Of a stretch of DNA of 7,397 nucleotides, positions 1 to 5,079 are shown piece by piece. Both the position numbers and the translations under genes were made by a program. The notes beneath the pieces are model-generated. The model searched no databases and was not told where the DNA came from. It saw nothing but the letters and a program-made list of their open reading frames with translations. Origin of the DNA: Filomicrobium sp. (GTDB lineage Bacteria; Pseudomonadota; Alphaproteobacteria; Rhizobiales; Hyphomicrobiaceae); the NCBI GenBank assembly GCA_021775655.1, contig JAJFHK010000429.1, forward strand, positions 1 to 7,397, read 5' to 3'. Numbering within the stretch: the stretch's first letter is position 1; each line of letters opens with the position of its first letter.

Positions 1-355
1 CGAATTACCAAGCGGCGGCACGTTGGCCATGGCCGGGCTGTTGTCGGATGAAACCCGCGAAAGCGTCGAGGGCATCCCCGGCCTGAAAGACCTCCCGGTG
101 CTCGGAGCGTTGTTCCGTTCCAATGACTACCGCCGCCGCGAGACCGAACTCGTCATCCTTGTCACGCCTTACCTCGCTTCGCATCAGGATCGCGGAGTAT
201 TGACCACGCCGGATAAAGGCTTCGCCCCAACCAGCGAACTAAAGGAACTCTTCTTTGGCCATATCAATCGCGTTTACGGCATTGGTGCCGCCGAAAGCGG
301 CCGTTACCGCGGCGACTATGGGTTCATTATCGACTATCCGGGGGTGAAGGGATGA
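1..355 (+). CDS. cpaC: CpaC/RcpA-type pilus secretin, C-terminal end (5' truncated by window)
   Basis: This is the last ~117 codons of an outer-membrane secretin that forms the export channel of the Tad/Flp pilus. The reading frame is open from base 2, so the start lies outside the window. The visible part begins with the secretin strand motif ELPSGGTLAMAGLL, continues through GIPGLKDLPVLGALF and ends the beta-barrel module with ETELVILVTPYLAS. The ~55-residue tail (PDKGFAPTSELKELFFGHINRVYG) is typical of CpaC/RcpA rather than of type II secretion GspD. The TGA stop overlaps the ATG of the next gene (ATGA, 352-355), so the two are probably translationally coupled in one operon. The family assignment rests on motif recognition and I regard it as secure. 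Confidence 0.93.
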   Translation, partial: ELPSGGTLAMAGLLSDETRESVEGIPGLKDLPVLGALFRSNDYRRRETELVILVTPYLASHQDRGVLTTPDKGFAPTSELKELFFGHINRVYGIGAAESGRYRGDYGFIIDYPGVKG

Positions 356-1089
356 TCACTATTATGAGAACCAAAGCGCTTGCGATTTCCATCGCCCTGG
401 CCGTCGTAGCAACCGCCGGCTGTCGCGAACACATAAGGCTTGATGATTACACCGCTTCCGAACTCGGAGACCCCGAGAAACGCCACCCAATTGCCTACCG
501 CGGACAAACCGAAGCGCTTCTGGTCGAGATGGGCGGCAAAGGCGAAGGCCTGAGCTACGACCAGCAGGCCGATGTCTACCGCTTCGTCAAACGCTACCGC
601 GCCGAGGCAAACGGACCAATCACGTTATCCGCGCCGAGTTCAGCCGGCGGTCACCTCGCTGCATCCCGATCCTTGCGCGAGATCGAGGATGCCTTGCATG
701 CAGCCGGAGTCAGCGGCCGCAACCTTCGCATGGCCCGTCACAGCGAATATGATAGCGGTGATTTCGGCCCCGCTATCAAGCTAACCTACACCCGTCCCAT
801 TGCAGTCGCTCCCGAGTGCGCTCAATGGCCCGACAACCTCGGCAACGACCGTGAACGCATCCACCATCAAAACTATGGCTGTGCCGCCCAACGCAACCTC
901 GCTTTGACGGTTGCCAATTCGCGCGATCTCCAGCGCGCCCAAGGCGTCAGCCCGCGCTCTAGCGAACGCCGCAATACAACTTGGAAAGACTACATCGGTG
1001 AACCCCAGCCCGGCGGTGATAGTAGCGGCAGTGCAGCCGCCGCCGCCCCTTCCTCGTCTGCCCCATCACCCGGAGCAGGTCTGCAGTAG
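352..1089 (+). CDS. cpaD: CpaD-family pilus assembly lipoprotein
   Basis: This 245-aa protein is a periplasmic lipoprotein of the Caulobacter-type pilus, a family thought to support secretin assembly. It starts with a basic residue and a hydrophobic signal (about residues 6-22) ending in a lipobox-like ATAGC, so Cys24 is the likely lipidated residue. The CpaD pattern follows: HPI near residue 46, a central OmpA-like stretch with ITLSAPSS, then PECAQWPDN and NYGCAAQRNLA, with two cysteines that are probably paired. The end of the conserved part is RRNTTWKDYIGEP, followed by a low-complexity Ser/Ala/Pro tail. The start is taken at 352 because it overlaps the cpaC stop; ATG at 364 is an alternative. 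The stop codon lies in a small inverted repeat next to an RHS fragment, so the last few tail residues may have been altered by rearrangement. The usual downstream gene cpaE is absent. Confidence 0.93.
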   Translation: MITIMRTKALAISIALAVVATAGCREHIRLDDYTASELGDPEKRHPIAYRGQTEALLVEMGGKGEGLSYDQQADVYRFVKRYRAEANGPITLSAPSSAGGHLAASRSLREIEDALHAAGVSGRNLRMARHSEYDSGDFGPAIKLTYTRPIAVAPECAQWPDNLGNDRERIHHQNYGCAAQRNLALTVANSRDLQRAQGVSPRSSERRNTTWKDYIGEPQPGGDSSGSAAAAAPSSSAPSPGAGLQ

Positions 1090-1094
1090 TGCAG
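1081..1094. repeat. Short inverted repeat across the cpaD stop codon
   Basis: CTGCA and TGCAG flank a GTAG loop, and the cpaD stop TAG lies in the loop. There is no T-tract, so it is not a canonical terminator. It marks the boundary between cpaD and the RHS debris. Confidence 0.4.
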
Positions 1095-1095
1095 C

Positions 1096-1282
1096 TTGCA
1101 ACGAAGTAGGTGGTCGTCGTGCTGAAAGCGCGCACTAAAGGAGTGCCCGCCGTCGTGGTGTCGACGCGCTTAAAGCGTGCGCGGTCGGGGCCATAGGTGA
1201 AGGCCGCCGAGCAGCGCTGCGGGATCAACGTCGGTTTGTCGAACGCGGCGTACGTGATGACCCGGCCATCGCCGGACGTCAT
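1096..1282 (-). pseudogene. RHS-repeat gene fragment (duplicate of part of the downstream RHS gene)
   Basis: The minus strand reads MTSGDGRVITYAAFDKPTLI, then SAAFTYGPDRARFKRVDTTTAG. This is the same RHS segment seen in the larger RHS remnant at 3752-3889. Bases 1149-1211 are identical to 3752-3814 (63 bp), and similarity continues with substitutions and a codon-sized gap to about 1282. To the left the match fades (TTYFVAS against TTYYAAG) and ends next to the cpaD stop. A 24-bp palindromic insert at 1121-1144 separates TAG from TTYF without breaking the frame. There is no start signal, no complete domain and no RHS core end, so it is a dead fragment left by duplication or recombination. Confidence 0.85.
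1121..1144. repeat. 24-bp palindromic insert in the RHS fragment
   Basis: The other RHS copy reads directly from GGC GTC AAG to ACG ACC TAC on its coding strand; here 24 extra bases intervene. They contain GCACT-AAAGG-AGTGC (a 5-bp stem extending to 1146) and an overlapping GTGC/GCAC pair. The sequence resembles the insert at 3910-3928: both have GCT, then AAAGCGCG, then ACTAA and GAG. Confidence 0.55.
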
Positions 1283-1487
1283 AGGCTGCAATGAGGCCGG
1301 CTGGAATGGCTGGCAGGGATAGGACATCCGGCACGATGAAGCGGCGCAGGTCGCTCACGGTGATGGCGAGCATGGCGAGACCGAGGGCAGCGGCGATTGA
1401 TGCGCGCAGTGGGTCGAGGAGCTGGAATGAGGCTGTAAGGACGGCAGCAGCGGCCAATCCGATGCCGAGTGTCAGCTTTGGCGGCAT
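1283..1487 (-). pseudogene. N-terminal fragment of CpaA/TadV-type prepilin peptidase
   Basis: The minus-strand frame from ATG at 1487 gives about 68 residues. There are two hydrophobic segments (LGIGLAAAAVLTASFQL and the region around AALGLAMLAI), then the A24 aspartic-peptidase signature ITVSDLRRFIVPDVLSLPAI. The Asp in SDLRR corresponds to the first catalytic Asp of the CpaA/TadV/PilD family. After PAGLIA the frame runs into RHS sequence in a different frame, so the second catalytic region and the remaining membrane helices are missing. A TAA lies one codon upstream of the ATG, so the start cannot move outwards. The Shine-Dalgarno-like AAGGA touches the ATG and is too close to be a good site. 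The family match is from the signature alone; the gene is certainly incomplete. Confidence 0.75.
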
Positions 1488-1601
1488 TCCTTATCGCTCT
1501 GCTATTGCGCTTGTCATCTCGGGGTGAGGTTATGTGGGGTGAGAGAACGGAAGTCTAGCTGGGTGTTTAGCGTATGGGCGGGTTCGTGCGACCAGGATAA
1601 C

Positions 1602-1627
1602 GGCGCGTTACGCCCCGCTAACGCGCC
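1602..1627 (+). repeat. REP-like extragenic palindrome (copy 1)
   Basis: GGCGCGTTA (1602-1610) and TAACGCGCC (1619-1627) form a perfect 9-bp stem around an 8-base loop, followed by CTACGAAG. The layout GTTACGC-nn-CGCT-AAC followed by CTA matches copy 2 on the opposite strand at 3955-3982. It also recalls the widespread GTTACGC/GCTAAC class of extragenic palindromes. It lies outside genes, as such elements usually do. Confidence 0.7.
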
Positions 1628-1774
1628 CTACGAAGCTAAACACAAGCTTGCATCTGACGCGCGTTTACGTAGCGTCAAGCAGTACGCAGTGTTGACGAAC
1701 GACGCCGCCATAAATGAGTGGCCGCCGTTCCAAATCATGAGCTTTTGGCGCCGTCCCGACATGCCCGAGCCGGC

Positions 1775-1794
1775 GAAGCTAAAGCTCCGCCGTC
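1775..1794. repeat. AAGCTAAAG-type hairpin
   Basis: GGCG-A-AGC, loop TAAA, then GCT-C-CGCC form a hairpin with one mismatch. Related cores occur at 1633-1641 (GAAGCTAAA), 3501-3516 (GCGAAGCCAAGCTCCG) and 3909-3917 (AGCTAAAGC), which suggests a small dispersed repeat family. Confidence 0.5.
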
Positions 1795-1858
1795 CGCGGG
1801 GGGATTGTTTAAACAGGATGCTCGGAATGGTAGGCCTTGCGGTGTCAGGCACTAATTC

Positions 1859-2110
1859 CTAGAACCGTCGGATTGTTGACCAGTCGGGAACAGCCACAAG
1901 CCGGTCTGTGCCTGAGACGTTTCGCGACTCTAAAGTCGCGACAACTTCGAAATCATTTTCATCTTGGTAAAGTACTATCTTGCTTCCGATCTTCAATCCA
2001 AGTTCCTCCGCTCGACGCTCAAGGGGCAGATCTTCAATCCATAGGTTCAAACACGCCCCGTCGAGTGGATCTCGGTCATTAAAGTCAGAGTAGACACGTA
2101 TCATATCCAT
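1859..2110 (-). CDS. Small protein abutting the RHS gene; candidate immunity protein
   Basis: This 83-aa soluble, acidic protein has no signal peptide or membrane segment. Its N-terminus IRVYSDFNDRDPLDG and C-terminus LVAVPDWSTIRRF recall an unnamed family of small bacterial proteins with an IYxDFN...PDWST pattern; I know no assigned function and recall the family only loosely. The predicted structure is strand-rich with a central helix (LERRAEELGL). The ATG follows directly on the TAA of the RHS/toxin gene (TAAATG), so translation is almost certainly coupled, with only a weak GAGAA site upstream. In RHS systems the gene immediately after the toxin-encoding C-terminus normally encodes the cognate immunity protein. 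That role is inferred from position, size and acidity, not from a recognised domain. Confidence 0.75.
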   Translation of the reverse strand: MDMIRVYSDFNDRDPLDGACLNLWIEDLPLERRAEELGLKIGSKIVLYQDENDFEVVATLESRNVSGTDRLVAVPDWSTIRRF

Positions 2111-3463
2111 TTAATTTCTCGGAACAGGGCTCGGGTTTGGAAATTGACGAAACACAGCGCTAACGCCCTCAAAAGTGCCAGGCGGGGGTGGGTTCTGGAT
2201 CACAACTGTACCATGATAGGCTCCTGCTCCGGGGGTAGGAAAATTCACACCGACCACTCCTGGAACCGATAGGATTGCATCCAGCGTCGTTACGCTTACT
2301 TGGCCGTTTGGAAACTGTCCACCTCGGGCCAACTCTTCCCACGGCACACCCGGCGATGTTTGGACAGAGAAGCCAAATCCATTTTGACCCAGCTTGGTTC
2401 CGTTTTCAAAGTGCGGCGCCTTACCGATACCGGCTCTGACTACGAACTGCCTGTTCTCATCACATGCCCCAGTTCCCTCACATGTAGCATCCGCGACAGG
2501 GTCTGCTGATCCGACAGTGCCAACTACGGCGGCAAGTGGAGCCGCTGCTGCTCCCAAGGCTGTACCGACTGTCGTCAAAGCTGCCTTGACCAAAAATCTG
2601 CCCAATCCCTCGAAGTTGAATAGGTGCGCCGTGGCTGCCGAGGCAGCTCCGTTTCCGCATTTACCACCTGACAACAGTGCGCCACCGCAGCCAGCTGCGG
2701 CTGCAACTGCTGTTCGTAGCGCTATTCCAGCTGGTCCATTGACATTGCCGAAGGCTGCATTGCCCAGAACACCGGCGGCTGCACCCACCGCACCTGCTGC
2801 AAATCCATCGACAAATCGGCCACCTTGAAGTTCTGCGAGCCCCCCTCCAATAACCCCGTGAACGGCACTTTTCGCCGCCGTATACGCGGCAACACCGACA
2901 TCGCCAGCGGCTTGCAACGTCTGCGCAAGAGCGGTGAGCTGGGTTCCAACCGCATCGAATACACCCATCGAGGCTACAGAAATCGCCACGGCCTTGGCCG
3001 CATCAGCTAGTGAACCGCCAACGGCCCACGCCCCCGCACCTGCCAAGGCGACGGTTATCGCTGCACACCCTGAGCCAAGCGACGCTGCCGAAGTGATCGC
3101 GCAACCAACAATCTGAATTGCCGTTCGAATAATCGGGTTTGCCAGCGCCTTTTTCAGAACGTTGCCAATGGCGCGGAAGGCTGAACTGAAGAAGTTGCCG
3201 ATGGCTTTGAAGAGGCCGCTGAGGAAAAAGCCCGAAGGGTCGGTAAACGACAGCGGGTTGTTCAAGACATAGGCATAGCGGTTCCACGACTGGATGTTGT
3301 CGGGGAACTGCACGAACGGATCAGCCGAAAGGAAGCGGCCGAGTTCAGCGTCATAGACGCGACCGTTCATATGCACGAGGCCAACCGAGTCGATCATCTC
3401 GTGGCCGGTATAGCCGCGTGAGGTCAGCGAGGTGTCGAACGACATCGCCGCCGTCGACGTCAT
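2111..3463 (-). CDS. RHS core end plus C-terminal putative toxin domain
   Basis: This 450-residue open frame is the distal part of an RHS polymorphic toxin. Residues 1-80 carry the end of the RHS core: GYTGHEMIDSVGLVHMNGRV, YDAELGRFLSADPF, NRYAYVLNNPLSFTDPSGF. Residues 80-330 are a Gly/Ala-rich hydrophobic linker with AVHGVIGGGLAELQGGRF at about 200-217, a pattern common in RHS and filamentous-haemagglutinin pre-toxin regions, and HLFNFEG at 280-286. Residues ~335-450 form a distinct domain: FVVRAGIGKAPHF, GFGFSVQTSPGVPWEELARG, NGQVSVTTLDAIL, FPTPGAGAYHGTVVI, FRQFPNP. I do not recognise its activity. The preceding RHS repeats are in another frame upstream, so the ATG at 3463 may be only a reinitiation codon (it overlaps the upstream TGA as ATGA) or not used at all. 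An intact parent would be far longer, so this is an orphan tip that may be silent. Confidence 0.85.
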   Translation of the reverse strand: MTSTAAMSFDTSLTSRGYTGHEMIDSVGLVHMNGRVYDAELGRFLSADPFVQFPDNIQSWNRYAYVLNNPLSFTDPSGFFLSGLFKAIGNFFSSAFRAIGNVLKKALANPIIRTAIQIVGCAITSAASLGSGCAAITVALAGAGAWAVGGSLADAAKAVAISVASMGVFDAVGTQLTALAQTLQAAGDVGVAAYTAAKSAVHGVIGGGLAELQGGRFVDGFAAGAVGAAAGVLGNAAFGNVNGPAGIALRTAVAAAAGCGGALLSGGKCGNGAASAATAHLFNFEGLGRFLVKAALTTVGTALGAAAAPLAAVVGTVGSADPVADATCEGTGACDENRQFVVRAGIGKAPHFENGTKLGQNGFGFSVQTSPGVPWEELARGGQFPNGQVSVTTLDAILSVPGVVGVNFPTPGAGAYHGTVVIQNPPPPGTFEGVSAVFRQFPNPSPVPRN

Positions 3464-3496
3464 CGGCTGCCAGTTGACTTCGCGGCGCTTGCCCGT

Positions 3497-3521
3497 CTTG
3501 GCGAAGCCAAGCTCCGCTTGG
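3497..3521. repeat. Double-palindrome insert at the RHS frameshift
   Basis: CTTGG (3497-3501), CCAAG (3507-3511) and CTTGG (3517-3521) alternate with 5-base spacers. They give two overlapping perfect 6-bp hairpins: CTTGGC-GAA-GCCAAG (3497-3511) and CCAAGC-TCC-GCTTGG (3507-3521). Only one can form at a time. Removing about 26 bases here joins MSFDT to YGKRREVNWQPM in one frame. Confidence 0.65.
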
Positions 3522-3751
3522 ACGTATCGAAGCTCATCTTCTGGGCAATGGCGCCAGTTGAATCCGTGATGGTGTCAACCGAACCCAAGTGATCGCGGTG
3601 CAGGTAGTCCGTCGTCTGCGTCACATTCGTGCCGTCGTGGGTGTCGATGACGACGGCGAAATCGCCGATGTAGTGGCGGATGGCGACCGTCGTACCGGAC
3701 AGAATGCGTTCATAAGAGCCGCCGGCCGCGTAGTAGGTCGTCTTGACGCCG

Positions 3752-3889
3752 GCCGTCGTGGTGTCGACGCGCTTAAAGCGTGCGCGGTCGGGGCCATAGG
3801 TGAAGGCCGCCGAGTTGACGCCCTGTACAATCAGCGTCGGCTTGTCGAAGGACGAATACGTAATGACCCGGCCATCGCCTGAGGTCATC
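3752..3889 (-). repeat. RHS segment duplicated at 1149-1282
   Basis: Bases 3752-3814 are identical to 1149-1211, and 3815-3889 are clearly related to 1212-1282 with substitutions and a 3-base gap. Both copies are in the same orientation, about 2.6 kb apart. The perfect 63-bp block next to a more divergent part suggests either recent gene conversion or strong conservation of this RHS motif (AAFTYGPDRARFKRVDTTTAG). Confidence 0.85.
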
Positions 3890-3904
3890 GCGCGGTTGCG
3901 GGTG

Positions 3905-3930
3905 GGCAAGCTAAAGCGCGACTAAGAGCC
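3905..3930. repeat. Palindrome-related insert at the 5' end of the RHS remnant
   Basis: On the minus strand about 31 bases separate a possible RHS trace CYDENG from NRAMTSGDGR, where YD-repeat proteins usually run straight through (YDxNGNxxxxGDGR). The insert carries the AGCTAAAGC core and resembles the insert at 1121-1144. It introduces the stop codon that closes the frame. Confidence 0.45.
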
Positions 3931-3954
3931 CGTTTTCATCGTAGCAGCGACTAG

Positions 3955-3982
3955 CGCGGGTTCAGCGAAGCGTAACACGCCG
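3955..3982 (-). repeat. REP-like extragenic palindrome (copy 2)
   Basis: The minus strand reads GGCGTGTTACGCTTCGCTG, then AACCCGCGCTAG. This matches copy 1 at 1602-1627, which is on the plus strand, at most positions. The arms have diverged slightly, so the stem is imperfect. Its position at the end of recognisable RHS sequence marks the 5' breakpoint of the cassette. Confidence 0.55.
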
Positions 3983-4007
3983 CGACGTCCGCGGGCAGCC
4001 TCAGCCA

Positions 4008-4046
4008 CAACAAGAAACCCGGCCCACGCTTGAGGCATGGACCGGG
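4008..4046 (-). terminator. Intrinsic terminator of the tadD-like gene
   Basis: Bases 4018-4046 form a symmetric hairpin: CCCGG/CCGGG (4018-4022 with 4042-4046), CCA/TGG, then GC/GC, with two single mismatches and a 3-base loop. On the minus strand it is followed by TTTCTTGTTG. It begins about 50 bases after the stop of the leftward-reading TPR gene, the expected place for a rho-independent terminator. Confidence 0.75.
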
Positions 4047-4094
4047 CCGGTCTTGGGGACCTAGGAGAATCCCAACCTGTCACATTGATGTGAA

Positions 4095-4949
4095 CTACCG
4101 GTTTGGCGCCTGTGCCGATTTTATCGTTGCAGGCGCTTTCTTCTCCGCTCGCGACACCTTCACATTGCCTTCTTGCAGGTCGCTCAGGTAGCTCGCGTTT
4201 GCCACCGCCGTTTCATGCGGCAACACACTAGAAGCCACTTGGCGCGATTCATCCGTGCGGCCCGTCAGCCCAAGCAAAAGGGCAAGGTTCTGTTTGGTTT
4301 TGACATTACCGCTCTTGGCGGCGGCCTGCCGCAGCAAGCCTTCGGCCAGATCGTGCTTGCCATCAAGCGCGTAGGACAAGGCAAGGTTGTTCATCACTGA
4401 TGGATGATCGGGTGCCAGTTCGAGGGCACGCGCAAATTCGCGTTGCGCTTCACCGTGACTTCCTTCCGCGGCCAGCGCTGAGCCCAGCGCCGAGTGCGTG
4501 CGCCAGTCCGGATTGGCCGGATCGATCGCGGACCGCAAGAGATCCTTGGCTTCTCCGATGCGGCCAAGGTCGGCAGCAATCAGCCCGCGCTCGCGCAGCA
4601 GAACCTTGTTGTCGGGATCTTGCTGCGAAGCAGCTTCCAACACGGCAAGCGCCTTGGCCTTCTTATTTTTCGCGCGCAACTCGCGTGCCTCAGCGAGCGC
4701 CTTCTGAGAATTCGGATTAACAGCAGCTGTGGCAAGCGCATCTTGCGACCCTACGGGTGCAAGCGAGCTTGACGTGATGGAGCCGGTGGTCATCGACGCA
4801 GTGTTATCGGATGCAGGGGCTAATGACAATTCGGGAAAGTCGAGACCGCTTTGCGCGCACGCGCTGGTCAGCAGGGCGGCGGCGAGGGCTGCGGCCACGC
4901 CGCCGGGAGTGCGCCTGATACGACGCTTCATAAGCAACAAATTGGACAT
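4095..4949 (-). CDS. tadD: TadD-type TPR lipoprotein of the Tad/Flp pilus system
   Basis: From ATG at 4949 this encodes 284 residues. ATG 4949 has AGAGG five bases upstream and is chosen over the longer open frame to 5141, whose extra residues look non-coding, and over ATG at 4931, which has no ribosome binding site. The N-terminus is basic (MKRRIRRT), followed by a hydrophobic alanine-rich segment ending LLTSAC, so Cys31 is the likely lipidation site. After a Ser/Thr/Pro-rich linker (about 35-80), tandem TPR units of ~34 residues run from about 82 to 250: KALAVLEAASQQDPDN, GEAKDLLRSAIDPANPD, GEAQREFARALELAPDH, DLAEGLLRQAAAKSGN. The C-terminus is Lys/Ala-rich. TadD-family TPR lipoproteins support pilus assembly and secretin localisation. 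Tad context comes from cpaC/cpaD nearby, although this gene faces the other way and is a separate unit with its own terminator. Another TPR lipoprotein family is possible. Confidence 0.85.
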   Translation of the reverse strand: MSNLLLMKRRIRRTPGGVAAALAAALLTSACAQSGLDFPELSLAPASDNTASMTTGSITSSSLAPVGSQDALATAAVNPNSQKALAEARELRAKNKKAKALAVLEAASQQDPDNKVLLRERGLIAADLGRIGEAKDLLRSAIDPANPDWRTHSALGSALAAEGSHGEAQREFARALELAPDHPSVMNNLALSYALDGKHDLAEGLLRQAAAKSGNVKTKQNLALLLGLTGRTDESRQVASSVLPHETAVANASYLSDLQEGNVKVSRAEKKAPATIKSAQAPNR

Positions 4950-5052
4950 CGATACCTCTGTTTCGACTGGCCCCACAAAAAGAAATGCAACCGGGGCGGT
5001 GGCACCAACGCACGAAACGCGCCGCCTCGCGGCACGTCGGGAGAAAGCCTCG

Positions 5053-5079
5053 ATTGCTCGCCACACAAAAGCGAGCAAT
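5053..5079. promoter_or_regulatory. Perfect 9-bp inverted repeat in the tadD leader
   Basis: ATTGCTCGC (5053-5061) and GCGAGCAAT (5071-5079) flank a 9-base spacer, about 105 bases upstream of the tadD-like start. There is no T-tract on either strand, so it is not an ordinary terminator. It could be an operator or an mRNA leader hairpin. Confidence 0.45.

Larger units (their letters stand above)
1488..1858. other. Intergenic stretch without a convincing gene
   Basis: Open frames on both strands here have unnatural composition and no recognisable motif. The region holds a REP-like palindrome (1602-1627), a copy of the AAGCTAAA-type hairpin (1775-1794) and an 8-bp palindrome GTTTAAAC (1807-1814). 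No T-tract terminator for the leftward-reading immunity gene is apparent. It may contain decayed coding sequence, but I could not identify a parent. Confidence 0.6.
3460..3909 (-). pseudogene. RHS-repeat segment upstream of the frameshift
   Basis: This 149-codon frame carries RHS/YD-repeat sequence: MTSGDGRVITYSSFDKP, AAFTYGPDRARFKRVDTTT, RHYIGDFAVVID and the hallmark DYLHRDHLGSVDTITDSTGA. After IAQKMSFDT (residue 129) it becomes nonsense and stops at TGA 3460-3462. The correct frame resumes as GKRREVNWQPMTSTAAMSF and continues into the 450-codon ORF. The shift is explained by about 26 palindromic bases near 3497-3521, or by loss of one base within that stretch. Upstream, a TAG at 3922-3924 and a palindromic insert cut off the rest of the gene; CYDENG in another frame at about 3930-3947 may be a further RHS trace. 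Full RHS proteins usually exceed 1,000 residues, so this is a 5'-truncated, broken remnant with no credible start or ribosome binding site. Confidence 0.85.

Noticed and set aside
1524..1862. 112-codon plus frame and 74-codon minus frame in the repeat-rich gap
   Set aside because: Both run through the palindromes and have no recognisable motif; a decayed gene is possible but not supportable.
2111..2460. ADP-ribosyltransferase assignment for the RHS C-terminal domain
   Set aside because: An Arg and Ser/Thr motifs are suggestive, but no ExE/QxE catalytic motif or clear family pattern is visible.
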